The translations under genes were made by a program, and so were the position numbers. A stretch of DNA of 64,000 nt from the NCBI GenBank assembly GCA_023853785.1, contig JAJIRX010000567.1, positions 744,001 through 808,000 of the forward strand, read 5' to 3'. The notes below the pieces were generated by a model. The model made no database searches and had not been told where the DNA came from. It saw only the letters and a list, made by a program, of their open reading frames with translations. Of the stretch, positions 1 to 12,039 are shown piece by piece; position 1 is the stretch's first letter; each line of letters starts with the position of its first letter. The DNA is from Psilocybe azurescens (Eukaryota; Basidiomycota; Agaricomycetes; Agaricales; Agrocybaceae).

Positions 1-865
1 GGTGGCAAGCTGTCAGACGAGAAGACGCGGTGGGTTTCAAAGTAATAACGCACTATTTGCACTCGCAATTGTCCTTGTGGATCCGATAGGACTTTCGCTT
101 TTTGAAGCGCAGTCGCTGAATTGATAGAAGTATTTTGTGTCCGGTTTCAATCCAGAGGCTTCTACCTTTACGGTCCAGTCGACATCATAGCTAGTGAAAG
201 CTTCCCCACTATCGACGACCTTTCCAGAGAGGTCGGAGGTTGTACTAATTTTGAACGACAGACAGACCGGCACGCTCTGGTCGGGCAAAGCACCAGTTGA
301 AGAAGTGGGTACTGCACGAGTCCAAAGAAGAACGGATGTATCAAATGGATCTCCCTGGACAACTTGAGGTCATAGAAGGGGCTGGATAGAATGTAGCGAC
401 TTACACTGGCAACTGTACAATCAGACAGATAGGTGAGACAGGAGCTCGTTATATGGTTGAAGAACAAATATACCTGCGTGTGTGAAGTTTATCCCTCCAC
501 TCCAAATAAAAGGACTCTATAATTTGATTAATGTGGGGCCGTGAAGATAGAACAGGAGGATAACGTGCTTACATTGCTGAAGTCAGCACCGTAGAAAGTG
601 ACATAGTGTTCATCTTTGAATTTGGTCGCATCGATATTCTGCCGGCGTTGGATGTTAGTTTCGTGGATGGCCCTGGTGTCATGGGCAAGCTATAAAGTCG
701 AGTGGGTTATTAATAAATCCGATGCCAGCGCCTAAGAAGTTATTATACCTGAGGATGGTCAGCGAATGGCGACTTGTAGGCAAGATTTCTCTCGTATAAG
801 TTGGCTGTTGCAGATGCAAGACCAGCTAAAAGGTAAATAAAGCGGGCATATAGTAAAAGGCGCAT
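1..865 (-). CDS. PhoD-like alkaline phosphatase family protein, N-terminal part (cut by left window edge)
   Basis: Secreted or membrane-associated phosphatase/phosphodiesterase of the PhoD family; only the N-terminal portion is present. The ATG at 865 opens a hydrophobic stretch (MRLLLYARFIYLLAGLASAT) that reads as a signal peptide. After introns at about 748-690 and three further short ones, the spliced frame gives VASGDPFDTSVLLWTRAV, the conserved start of the PhoD N-terminal Ig-like domain. It continues through a fibronectin-like segment (GLKPDTKYFYQF). The metallophosphatase catalytic core lies beyond position 1 and cannot be checked. It shares the strand with the aldolase-like gene upstream, about 280 bp away. 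The family assignment rests on this N-domain only; the substrate is unknown. Confidence 0.8.
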
Positions 866-1143
866 AATGGAAAACTAATTCTGAGCAAGCCACTTCTACG
901 TGGTTCTTATACTTTGCGGAAGAGAAGCTCTGAGTAGCATCTTGTTCATCTGACCCCTCATCAAATCCCTAACGATCGCGAGCTAGTAAATCGGCACAGA
1001 GAACGATGAACGCACGTTTGTAGAATAATATTGAACGTTGATAGTTGTTCCACATGAGAACAAGAGAGTGACATATGGCTCGTCAATAATACACGACGTA
1101 CATTGTGCAGGTGGGAATAAGAAGTTGTGATGCAACGTACTCC
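866..1143. other. Intergenic spacer: PhoD promoter and aldolase-like 3' end
   Basis: About 280 bp between two genes on the minus strand. No open frame with family features and no clear promoter element was seen. Confidence 0.4.
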
Positions 1144-2483
1144 TCACTTTATGAGGTTGAAGCTATTGCCTTCGCGAGCCTCTAAGAGCTGGAACTCAGG
1201 GAGACCTTGGAACCATCCAACTCGAAGAGTGCCGTTCTTCTTGTAGGTATTGAGTGCATCATCGGGAGCTATCTTAACGGTAGCCTTTCCTTTGCCTGCA
1301 GCGGCAGCGTCGGCCATAAGTTGGACTTGACAAGCCTTCTCCAAAGCAATAAAGAAGAAGACTGTAGCTTCAATGGAATCTGTTGCGACGAGAATTCCAT
1401 GGTTCTGTAAGATTGCGGCCTATACCCATGTCAGATAATAGGAATAGAAAATGATACAACAAATCAACTTTTTTGCTTCCCAGGGCCGCTGCAATAGCTT
1501 TGCCTTCCTCAAGGTCCAATACTACGCCCTTAAACTGAGTATAAAGGACCTGGTCCTATTTTAGAGTATGCTTTGGTCAGGATGTACACCTCGGACCGCG
1601 AGTGACAAATAGCTCACGTCATAGAATGCACATGTGTCCTGGGTCAGCATATCAAGCGGGATTCCCAGAGTAGAAAATGCTTTCCCATGGATGGAGTGTG
1701 TGTGGGCCGCACATAAAACATCGGGCCGTGCTGCATGCAATGTCGAGTGGATCATGTACGCCGCTATGTTCAGGATTCTTCTCGGTCCTGATTCATCCTA
1801 GATAAAAACATTCAAAAGCTGCTGGGTAACGTTTGACGTTGAGCGCACAAGAATCTTGCCTTGATGACTAAATAATCATCAGATCGAGAACACCTTCGTC
1901 TGTGATTAAAATACTCACTCAACCAGTAGCAAATCCGATGGTTGAATCAAACTGAAGTGCAATCCCTAAAAGCCTATTAGACATGAGGCCAAGAGTTGAA
2001 ATCACCGAGAACTTGCAAATGGATTGACCCAGAAGCAATCGGGCTTTATTGGGTCCTACGATCATCATATAATGCATGTTTAGGGCATGTACCACCAACA
2101 AGGTTTCAGACCTGCAGGTCGTGTGCCCGCATACTGCTTACCCGCACAGTGATATGACCGGCGACACCCTCATTATATCCAAGATGGCCTTAGGAAACAA
2201 GCATGAGCTTACTTCGCATAGAGGGTGAATCAGATGTACCAAAGATGCGAAACGCTTGCGCGAGTCGGAATTTTAAGTAGTCCCGCTCCTCGAGCTTGGA
2301 TCCAAACGTCGGTGGAACAGGAAATTGCTTGAATAGTTCAGATTCCATGGCCAGAGATTGGAGAGAATTATCGTTTGTGTTGTTGGTCGCCATGAGGTTA
2401 ATACGATGAACGGAAGGCTTTGCAAGGATATCACTAGTACCAGATGGGAGAGTACCAGAACAATAAGTAGATAATGATGACAT
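1144..2483 (-). CDS. Class II aldolase/adducin-domain protein
   Basis: Metal-dependent class II aldolase fold, related to fuculose-phosphate aldolase and adducin heads; the substrate cannot be told. Eight exons can be read, with introns at 2239-2189, 2141-2056, 2016-1966, 1918-1868, 1848-1798, 1617-1556 and 1468-1420. The spliced product contains FRIFGHLGYNEGVAGHITVR, WVNPFGLHFSLIQPSDLLLV, the zinc-type motif HTHSIHGKAFS, and a second His in LQNHGILVATDSIEA. These match the fungal family closely. The third intron (2016-1966) needs a GC donor (GCAAGT) to keep the conserved NPFGLHFSL run intact. The first ATG (2483) is used; an internal Met at codon 31 (2393) could be the real start. A mitochondrial or cytosolic location is undetermined. 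Confidence 0.88.
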
Positions 2484-3653
2484 TCGGTCCTGAGGTCGCC
2501 GGAATGTTCACAGAATCACGTTGAACATAGTCGATGGGGATAAATAGCAGAGGAGAATAGTCACTTATTAAATTGACAGTAAGCTGGGAAAGTTGAGATA
2601 TGTACAGAGCGTAATCATCAGATTTGAGAGCATTGATTGGGATAGTGCCTCAACTTGAACTTGGTTGGTTCAACTAGCTTCTTCCGGGCCATGTGTTGAA
2701 AGAATAGCCTAACACATTCCGCAGTCGGAGTGCTTGCTTGTCGGGAGAGAACTGGAAAGGAGAAAAGTCCTCCGGGGGAGAGACATTTGGAGAAGAATTA
2801 GCTTGGTGAGGTCTTGAGGTCTTGCGTCCAAGGGGGAGGAAGGAAATTAACCGGTGTTTCTAGCCTGTTATACTGTGGGAACAAAGATCGGCGTACGGCA
2901 ACTCGGCGCAAAACTCATTCACGGAGACAATCAATGATCGTGTTTACCACAACTCGCCCCAGCTCGGTGACCCGACGACTACGCTCGCCTAGCCCATGTT
3001 TACATCCAGCGCTCAGCGCCGGCCGGGAGCGCTCGGAGGATCGTCCTCAGGGTCCACATCATCTGGGAATCGTCCTCCAAATGCACTTCTTCACGTCCAC
3101 ATCAACCCCAAACGAATCGTCTCGAAGGTTCAATTTCGCAAATCAATTGATGTGCACATGTATCTAAATGGCCTCCGGTTTCACGCTCGGTTCATGTTTC
3201 AACAAGCTTACATTTTCTCTTTTGCAAGAAAATCTTGGTCCATTTGTAACTTTTTGTCTAGGTATGCGCGTGTCATTTTTATCTCGCGGGGCCAATGCTG
3301 GACCCTTACACGGGCGTCAACAACGGCCTACTTCGGGACTTGACCAAACAAGGCATTAGATCCAATCTACGTCGCGATCAAAACCAGTTAGTCGGAAATA
3401 GTAGTTAAGAACACAGGGCCCATGTTCTGTCTATGTCACCAACCGCACATATCGGTACCTACAGAGGAACAACATATTAATACCTCACATCCATCTGCTT
3501 TGCTGAGACGATAGTTGGCGTCTTTTGCATCTTCATCTACAACACCCTCCTCTTCCCGAGAGTACGCAGCAGGCATAACATATACATTGTGAGTTCGATT
3601 TGCTGTAGTTGAAGCGTCACAGATGATGACTATCCTCAAGGGCAACATCACGG
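2484..3653. other. 1.2-kb spacer between divergent aldolase-like and Zn2Cys6 genes
   Basis: It should hold both promoters. The small plus-strand frames at 2814-3359 are Arg/Ser-rich, overlap each other in two frames and show no family feature, so I treat them as chance. No repeat, tRNA or mobile element was recognised. Confidence 0.4.
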
Positions 3654-6396
3654 ATGTTCAACTTCTCGAACGACGATACCGACAGCGTAGAAGCCTACGA
3701 CGAACCTCAACAGGTTCAGCGTAGTCGCTCCGGCCAAAAGACCAAACCGTAGGTCGTTTTTCGACCTTAGTGCTCAACAACTAACTTGCATTTCGAAAGG
3801 TCTGGGGCATGTGTTGATTGTAAATCAGTCAAGGTTGGTCAGGATTGAGAGGGTGATTATCTGATTGACTTACTTAGTGCTTTCAGGTTAGATGCGAATT
3901 CGTTCCCGGGGAAAAGAAATGTCGCCGATGCCAAACGAAGAACCTACCTTGCCACCCACGAGAAAGGAAAAAAAAGAAAGCCGGCTGAGTGAGCATAAGC
4001 CTATTTTATGTCATTGAAGTCGCTAAAGGTATTTTCAGCACACATGAGCAACTTCAAGAACGGTCCCATGAACAAGATATACACATCCAAAGTCTTTTGC
4101 TGCAATACGATCAGCGCAAGAACGAACAGAAGGTCAACCAATGGGTGTCCAAAGCCTCTATGAATGTCAACAGTGAGTAACATCCATCCAGCGTCTAAAA
4201 CATCAGCATTGATATGTCGTGAACAGATGCCCTCGAGATACAGCAACATCTGAAATGGATGCATAAGGGGAAATCTCCCGAATCAGCTGTCATATCTTAC
4301 TTCTCGGCAGGTTGATCATTCCCTCGTGTTGCCGCCTCCTTTATCTCATTTTTATTTATAGGAATGGCGCCATTGGTCCCTCCTGCGATTGTCAAACACT
4401 GCGGGTTATATCCTGAAGACATCCTTGAGCTTTTCGATATGTAAGTTAATATCATGAGTAATCTCTGTGGCCGAGGCTGACGCAAAGGATTAGCTACTTC
4501 AATCGGGTTAACGTGAGCACAAAGGGTCCGCTCCGATGTCATCGCCCCTAATGACCGTCAATCTAGCCCTACTTCTCTCTTCTTGATCAAAATTATCACA
4601 CTCCTGAGAAACTCTTATGGAACAGCCCGTTTCTGTTCACCGTTGGTGTGTCCTGATATCTGCAATCTTTATTAATGACGTTTTTGATTTCTTTTCGTCA
4701 GTTTGCGCCGTTGCATCGCGTTATTATGAAGCTAGGCCGAATCTATATTCACTAGCGATGGAATTTGCACGCGATTGCGCCGGTAAAGGATTGGTGGAAG
4801 GGGATAGGAGTGTGGACGTCTGCCAGGCGTATTTGATCCTGGCCGTGTATCCAGTGCCAAAAAAAAAAATGGGTTGAGGACCGAAGTTGGCTTTTGATGG
4901 GTGTCGCAATAAGGCGAGCGCTTATTATATCGATCGCGGAGTCAATGCTGACCTTTACGTCAGAATGGCGATAGAGCTAGAGCTAAACCAGCCACCACCG
5001 CCTCACATTGAAGGACGAGAAGCTCTGAATCGAACACGAACATGGTTGAACTGCTATTGCGTTGACGGTTCTCATGCCATCCAGTTCGGAAAGCTACCAA
5101 TGTTACGTCTGGACGATTATATTGCGCGCAATTCACGGAATTGGTACAAATCGTCTTCTCTAAATTCTCCTTACGACGTCCATCTATGTGGCTACGTGCA
5201 GATGATCATCCACATGGCCAAATGGAGGGAGTACATGAGAGACGACACAACAAGGTCAGAGCGTCAGGTAAGTAAGCCTTGCTCTTCTCCGGGCCCTGTT
5301 CACTAAACTTTTCTCCGCAGCCGGGCGAGGTCATTGCCGCAGCAATTAGAACCCAAGACGTTTTAGCTCGTGAAATGGACCTATGGGCAGGCGCATATAC
5401 CGAGGAGTATATGTTCATGCGTAAGTTGTATTTACGGTCGACGATGGGTACGTATTACTAACCCTCCGATGTTATTCAGCCATGCCGATTTGTCTTTATC
5501 GTGGAAACACGACGCAGATGTCGGTTTTTTTTTCCCGGACTACGGCATTTTAACTTATTATAAACCAATAGGATCACGGCTTATCTGAAGCTGGTTGTTC
5601 TCCTGGTCGGCTTTCAAAAAACAAGAAAAGAAGATTTGCACCAAGACTCGGAGATCTTGGTTAAATCGATAGATGCCGCTCGTGCTGTGATACGGATAAC
5701 GCTGGAGCGAATGTACCCAACAGGTTTTTGCGCTATGCGATGGACGCAAGCTTCCTGTACGTATCTTTGCAGCGGCCTTTTTGATCAATGTAAGCAGAGT
5801 TCAACCTTGAAAAGTCGAAGTCCTTATTTACAGCAATCTTTTCTCAGCTTTTCCGACCTCGCTTTCTCCATCTGCTGAATGATGCTACGCAGAACGATAT
5901 TATTGCTATAGTATCTCGCCTGATAACCGTACTTGGATCCAACGATGTAGCTTTGGATGGAAGGCACACTCCCGCCTTATATGCGAGATTCCTGTCATCT
6001 CTGATGAGCAAACATGGACTCGTCAACAGCAATGCACAGTCTCCAAGAAACGAACAGTCGAGATCGTCGTCTTCAAGCTTTAATTCGGAACATCGCCAAA
6101 TATCGCCATCAGACGGATTTTACTGGCCTGACATCCCACAGTCCGAAAACTCGTCTGGATTGCAAACACCAGATGTCCCGGGCGGCTTTGGATATCAAAC
6201 GAGACTTCAGGAATCAATGAACATGGATTTCAGCCTCTCGCATTTCATCAAGATCGTGACTTCTCAGCATCCAGTCTCCCCCCTCTCCAAGCGAGGACGT
6301 GAATCTCTGCGAACCCTGGCAGCAGCTATGGAAGAATCCCGACGTCCAGCCTGTGACATGGTCTCAACCTATTTCTGTGTCTGGATGGAGTCCTTA
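3654..6396 (+). CDS. Zn2Cys6 fungal transcription factor with multiple apparent homopolymer frameshifts
   Basis: Nuclear regulator. Exon 1 (3654-3748) joins 3800-3833 and 3887-3988 to give the binuclear zinc cluster: ACVDC, then KVRCEF, KCRRCQTKNLPC, followed by a basic linker RERKKRK. Later exons encode the fungal-specific transcription factor domain: PYFSLLDQNYHTPEKLLW, SRYYEARPNLYSLAMEFARD, VDVCQAYLILAVYPVPK, WLLMGVAIRMAIELELNQ and RHTPALYARFLSSLMSKH. The intron at 4914-4963 starts with GC. The reading frame breaks at five homopolymers (A8 at 3968, A11 at 4859, T5 at 5725, T3 at 5766, C6 at 6278). A one-base change at each restores the family sequence. The end is set at TAA 6394-6396 in the frame reading PVTWSQPISVSGWSP; an open frame in another phase runs into AT-rich DNA and is less likely. 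It could be a young pseudogene, but the same lesions occur in housekeeping genes here, which favours assembly error. Confidence 0.75.
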
Positions 6397-6644
6397 AATT
6401 CGGAGGTTATGTCATTGTATTATTATCTAGCCCTACCATATAAATTAATAATTACTTTAAACGGATGTACGATATATGTATTTCTATTTTTATTATATAA
6501 TATTATAACAACACGGTCACGCGTGTGGGAACTTCTGTCAACGCGTTCCAGTGCTGGTGATTGCGGGTTTGCAGGGAACCTTCATCTGGTCTGGCATCAA
6601 GCCTTTTATGCTGCTCTTTTGTCGAACGCAGTCTGGTATAGACA

Positions 6645-9600
6645 ATGCACCGATTTCAGCCGACACGCGCCTCTCCTCCCATCAAATCATCTGTACTTAG
6701 CAATTCTACTCGGACAGAACCTTCTGTCGCGGTGGCACCGGAACTCCAACATTTGTCTCCAGAAGACATCGACATTCTCGATACCGTGATAGATCGCGCT
6801 GGACCTTCCGCAACAACATTTTTCAAAATATTCAAAGCATACTCGGATGTACTAAAGGAACGTGGTCTTGACCCCCAAGAGGTCGTGTATTATGGGAAGT
6901 TGCTGAAGCTGGGTAACTTAAAGGGCAAGGATTGGGGCGAGAAATGGAAGATGGTCAAGGCTCAGGCTGAACTGGTGAGTAGCTACTATATGTCTGCGCA
7001 AGGCTTGCTGAAGAATGCCCAGACTCCGAACACGCCTATGCAGAGTTTCCAGTCAGAATCCGATACCCACCATCCTTTCCTATCCCAGACTCAGACTGGG
7101 CTCTCCGAAATCTCCTATGATACACCCAATGATCAGCCAAAGCGACCCACATCATGGGTTTCCGCAAAGCGCAACTATGCGTCCAAAGTAGATACTTTAA
7201 TTCCACCAAGAAGACGAGGATCAACAGACGTCTTTCCACAACATTTTCAGACAGACAGTAGGGAAATGTCAAGCATTTCAGCGGCTCGCCTACCGTCTAA
7301 AGGCATGACCTTTGACCTAGAATCAACCATCGCTTCCGATGACGTTGGTAATTTCTCTCCAGTCCCTCCTCCCTATAAATCTACAACTATATCGAAACCT
7401 CTGTCGCGTTTAGTGCCTTCCAAGCCAAATGTCCATTCCATTCCGCCTAAGGTTGCACCAAGGAGCTCAAGTATACCCAAAGATAACAAGAAACCTGTAG
7501 ACCCAGATGACGTATGGAAAAATATCCAAATGGAACGAGACGAAAAGGCAGCTGATAAGTTCCGGGAGGACAAGCTGATTCGTCGGTACGTGGAAATGTG
7601 GAGGCAAGGGCTTTCGTGGATCCTGGTGAGTTCTTTATCATACTACAAATTTGACTGCCGTTCTTATCGACCCGTAGACCACTCATAAACAAGTTGCAGA
7701 TGCACGGGATAAGATTGATCTCAAAATGTTTATGCAACGCTGGCAGAATCGAGTAAACTCACGAAAAGTCGCTGAGGATGAGCTCGTCAATCAGTTCCAA
7801 AGACGCAATGTCAAGGGTTTCTTCAAAACATGGCAGACGCGGCTGAAGCAAAGACGACAGGCGGCCTGGAGAAACGACATGCGTCACAAGATGAAACTAG
7901 TCAAGAATAAATCAGACAACAGACTGAAACAGGATGTATGGGCGAAATGGCGACTACTCCAGCTTTCTCATCGCGCAGACAAACATTATCAGATTACTCT
8001 ACTTGCACGTCACCACGGACGATGGAAAGGAAGGCTGATAGAATTAGACAATCTGGATGTGATCGCAGACGATTTCTCGGAACACATTTATCTAAAATCT
8101 CTGAAGCTTTCCTGGAATCTCTGGAAGCAAGCTGCCAGTTTGCGACGTGACCAAAACATCATAACTCAGAGAGTGGACTGCAGGATCGTGGCGACTGCCT
8201 TTGATCTATGGAGAAAGCGCATGTGGGTATATTTTCATCTGTCGTGTGTTGCAAAGGCTCATTTAGACGTCCCTCAGTGCACAAGCCAGGCTTAGTGACA
8301 CGTTCAAAGACAAGATGGTAATGAAGCGCACAATGCAAAAGTGGAAACAATCGCAAACAGCACTTAAAGTGAGCAATTCCAGATATGAAGGCGTTAGCTA
8401 TATATTCAATGTGTTACAGGCCCTGGGCCATCGTGCAGACAAGCACCTTGCCCGCCAGGATGACCTCCTCTGCCGAGCAATCATCCGAATTTGGCGGGCT
8501 CGAATGCGGGGAAAGAAGTATGAAGAATTTAGGACAACACAAGATCTGAAAAACGCGTGGCAAAAGTGGTTGATTAAAATGGCTAAGCAAAACGCTCGCA
8601 TGGGTGAGCCTGGTCGATCTACCTATTAGGCTTTATTTTACTCATGAGATACTTCAGATGATGCTGCGGTCCATTTCAATCGCACTAATTCGCGTCTGGT
8701 CGGGGCTACCGTTTCTCGCTGGCGTCAGGTTCTCAAGACACACCAGAATGCCCAAGCTTATGCCGTTAATTATGACAGGGATCACTTACACGCCAAAGTA
8801 CTGTTTCTCTGGCGCCTCCGCCTTCGTGAACAAGCACAATCGGCCAAAGTAGCTCGTTGGGCCAACAGATTCTTCGCTACTAGAAGGGCATGGAACGTCT
8901 GGATTATGGCAATGGAAGAGAGGAAGCGACAGGAGCGATTGAAACTCTGGAATCTTGCGAAAGCCCAAAAGTTTCTCAATGGTGAGTTTGACACAACAAA
9001 ACAATTCTGGGCAGAAGAATCTCACAAAGTTGCAGTTTGGCGCCGCCGAACAATGCACCAGCAATATCTTAAAGAATGCGAACGTGTCGTGCAGGATCGT
9101 AGAAACAAGGTAAACATACATCCAATTGAAAGTGCTCTGTATGCATGGTATCTTACGTTATTGACTTAGCGGATCCTGTTTGGCACACTGACCCACTGGA
9201 CAAACCGTGTGATTGAACTCAAATCTCGTGAGTTGGATGTGGCTCATCGACACAGCGTTTCCCTGCAAAGGTACGCATGCTATACACATGTGTCATAAAA
9301 GATTGTCGTTTAATAACTTACGTTAATTAGCACCGCCTTCAAGAAATGGAAGTTTTGCCAGCGTAAGCATGCTGAGGAGATCAGCCTGTTGGAAAACTAC
9401 TTGCTTGTAAAACGAGAAGGTGATTACTAAAAAGGGCCAGAGTGTTCTATCACTAATCCACTTTCATAGATATACTCAAACGGGCCTTCGTTCGTTGGAT
9501 GACGGCAAAGCGATCAATTGAGCATAGGCGATCAACTCACCAACGTAAAGAAGCTCAGCTGCGTCAGTTAGCAATCACATCAGCTTGGGAAAAATGGCGA

Positions 9601-10539
9601 GAAAGATTTAAGGAAGAACGACTAAGACCATTGGTTAGTTTTTTCACGACGCTGACTCTTGAAGAAAATCTCATTTTTGTTTTGTAGGAATATACTGTGA
9701 TAATTGATAACCAGAAAAGCGCCTTGTCACAGGCGTTCCGCCTTTGGTTATCCAAGACCGATGTGAGTACTGTGCCCCTATTACAGATTGCTAGGATTTT
9801 GACAATCTACAAAGTCTCTGCCGGCCGTAAGATTCCATTCCAAGCACCTCAAGGAAAAGTTCTTCCGAAAATGGAGAGATGCGATGCCAAACGCTTTACG
9901 CGCGAAAAAGGCTCGGGAGATTGACACATATAACACATTGGGTTTGTGGCTCCTGACTGTATTGCAAGCATGGTTAACTGAATTAAATTCCTTCAGCTAA
10001 AACTTTCGAGAGATGGACACAAGCATACAAAACCAAGACAACCCTCAAAGCTGTCGCGTAAGTGATTTCATTGATTTGATCTGTTTCAACACGAAGATCT
10101 AAGTCCATATTCCAGACGCGCGAAGTATCTCCGATTACCTGCAGCTAATTCACGACCAGCCATCATGCGCTCTCGACCACTTTATACTGGAACCAGTGAC
10201 ATCTTCACCCGCAGAACGCCTCGAGGTCTAGAGGACAACGAGAGTCAAGTAAGCGACACAAGGGTTGAGCCGTTGAAGGAAGCCTTCATCCCACGCGCAC
10301 GGACTGCGAGGAGTCCTAAACCACGGTCAGAAAGGAGTGTCGTTCGCTCCGAGTACGGAGCGTCGGTTGCTCGTCAACCAAGTCCGGTTCGCTCCATTGT
10401 CTCCATGCCAGACAGGCACTCCAAAAGCCCAAGCTTTGCCAATCTGCATGCCTCTCCAGTTCGGAGTAGAGAAGGCGGCGGGAAACTCTGGTCTGCGTTG
10501 AAAGATATTAACCAGAACAGGCGGCCAAGGAATCTATGA
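6645..10539 (+). CDS. SFI1: SFI1-like spindle pole body / centrin-binding repeat protein
   Basis: Probable structural protein of the spindle pole body half-bridge that binds centrin (Cdc31). The first exon (6645 to about 7625) encodes a globular N-terminal region (LSPEDIDILDTVIDRAG) and a Ser/Pro-rich linker. Roughly a dozen short exons then encode helical repeats with regularly spaced Trp and basic residues, such as FMQRWQNRVNSRKVAEDEL, FFKTWQTRLKQRRQAAW, VWAKWRLLQLSHRADKHY and AWQKWLIKMAKQ. The spacing of about 30 residues and the W-x-x-R/K pattern are typical of Sfi1 repeats. The C-terminal tail (from about 10165) is Ser/Arg-rich, with several SP sites (RTARSPKPRSERS, SPVRSIVS) that would suit Cdk control of spindle pole duplication. 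It is expected to work with centrin, which is not encoded here. Internal exon borders are approximate. Confidence 0.85.
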
Positions 10540-10743
10540 TTTCCACCGCCAACGGACACTTAATTTATTGAGCTAATTTATTGTCGCTTTTCGTCCATGT
10601 TCTCTTGTTGCTTTCCAGTATGTTATGTATGGTCTTTATGTTTTATGGAATTCATTTTATGATTTATCACTCTGGCTACAAATCTTATGTCAGATTGTGG
10701 CGCGTCGAGGAAAAAGTATTGACGCGTACCTGCCTAGTTTGGG

Positions 10744-11049
10744 TTATGAATTGCGGTAGTATTGCCAGCCAACCCAATTCGCAATGACAAAGTAAGACGT
10801 CGTGGGTATCAACAAGACAAAGAAATACTTGTAGTGAGTATCTTTGGCCAAAACATCAAGTATCTGGGGTTGTTGTCAATGTTACATGTATTTCAAGTGA
10901 CCGTGAGCGCTCACAGGGATTCCAGTCAAGGGTAGAAACGCGCTGAAAAGCACGGCATAACTGGCTGTCACGAAAAAGAGTATTGAAAACAAGACAACGA
11001 AATGGCCTTGATTCAGCTGCAATGGAGGCGCATTGCGATTTGAAGACAT
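10744..11049 (-). CDS. Small two-span membrane protein, PIG-Y-like (GPI-GlcNAc transferase subunit)
   Basis: Two exons, 11049-10915 and 10863-10744, separated by a 51-bp GT-AG intron, give 84 residues. There are two hydrophobic segments (FVVLFSILFFVTASYAVLFS and YFFVLLIPTTSYFVIANWVG) with a short loop, and a tail reading GWQYYRNS. Size, topology and the end of the second helix (LLIPTTSYFVIANWVGW then basic/aromatic residues) resemble PIG-Y. That subunit belongs to the ER complex that transfers GlcNAc to phosphatidylinositol in the first step of GPI anchor synthesis. The resemblance is weak by nature because the protein is short, so the identity is a hypothesis. It converges with SFI1 and diverges from a coiled-coil gene 197 bp away. 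Each exon alone is too short for a simple ORF search. Confidence 0.55.
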
Positions 11050-11246
11050 AAGATTACATGAAGATTTTGGTCAACGATGGAGGTGGGAAAATGTGATGAA
11101 GCTTGATGTGTTCAGCTGCTACGTTGTTACATACCTTATGTAAGACAGGGGTCTACCGCTAACAAACCTTGGCGCAACGACGACCATCCTCTTTGACATA
11201 TCCACAATACTTGTCGGCAAGGACACCTAAGGACACTCACCTCATC
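11050..11246. promoter_or_regulatory. Divergent promoter, PIG-Y-like gene / coiled-coil gene
   Basis: 197 bp separate two divergent start codons, so both promoters must overlap here. No sharp element was identified. Confidence 0.4.
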
Positions 11247-11699
11247 ATGAGCTCACCTCGGCAATCTGAAGATATTCCCGTCACAGAAGAAGAGCAGATT
11301 CAGACTGGGTCTGTGCATTCAGTCGTACTTGGGGTTTCCTAGCAGGAGAGTCTGATCATGACACTTCAGAGTTGTCCCCGAGTCGCCGGTCAAGGAAGGA
11401 AAACCAGTTATAATGGACCTGCCCGAGATACCATCGACGAATCTAAGCTTTGACTTTTCAACGTTTATCGATCCGGAGAGTGCTGCAAAGTGAGTTGTTT
11501 TGACAGAGTCTCACGTGTAGGTAAGTTACTGATGGGTTTAACCAGAGTTGAAAAGGTCCAAAAACGACAATCAAATGTTTTGAAACTTGTAGAGGAAAAC
11601 GAGAAGCTGAAAGCCGAGCTCAAGGCAATGACAGACCGGCTGGAAGCGGCTGAGCGACGAAAGAAAGAACTAAAGTCACTGGAAGAGCGATCCTCCTAA
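11247..11699 (+). CDS. Small C-terminal coiled-coil protein, unknown function
   Basis: Three exons (11247-11308, 11370-11489, 11546-11699) give a closed 111-residue frame. The N-terminal half is acidic and Pro/Ser-rich (VVPESPVKEG, DLPEIPSTNLSFDFSTFIDP). The C-terminal half is a strong heptad-type helix (VEENEKLKAELKAMTDRLEA). The DFSTFID stretch before the helix could be a docking segment. No known family is recognised, and a subunit of a larger assembly is only a guess. All splice sites are GT-AG, and the frame closes only when spliced, which supports it as a real gene. Confidence 0.6.
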
Positions 11700-12039
11700 T
11701 ACAATTGCCATCGACGGGACACTACCACTTAATAATGTAAACCTCTGAATCTACTACCGGGTATAACCACGTGATCCTTTGACTTTGACCCAGTTTCAAA
11801 AGTTGCAGTTGGTCTCTTTGCGAATTCAAATTCAAACTACATCATCGTCTTGCACCAAGACATGTGATCTACTCTTCAGCTCCAACGCTTATAATGCTTG
11901 CTTTCCTGGTCCATGTTTTCTTATTTCATTCCCCTCTTTTCCCCCGCCTTGCCTATATTCAGCGCGTCGGGCGGCATATCCGTCCATTCTTCCCTCGGTC
12001 AATTCAATTCAGTTGCCAGAGCTTTAAATAGAGGCAGAA
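11700..12039. promoter_or_regulatory. Promoter region of the Gfo/Idh/MocA gene
   Basis: 340 bp with no gene. It contains a CACGTG palindrome at 11768-11773 and a long pyrimidine tract around 11930-11955 (cattcccctcttttcccccg), a common feature just upstream of fungal transcription starts. The role of the E-box-type site is inferred. Confidence 0.4.

Noticed and set aside
2814..3359. Overlapping plus-strand open frames between the aldolase-like and Zn2Cys6 genes
   Set aside because: Two or three frames are open at once with Arg/Ser-rich translation, no domain and no splice logic; this fits promoter DNA.
4859..4869. Programmed ribosomal frameshifting at the A11 run
   Set aside because: Breaks occur at unrelated runs (A, T, C, and as short as three bases) in several genes, which fits base errors better than recoding.
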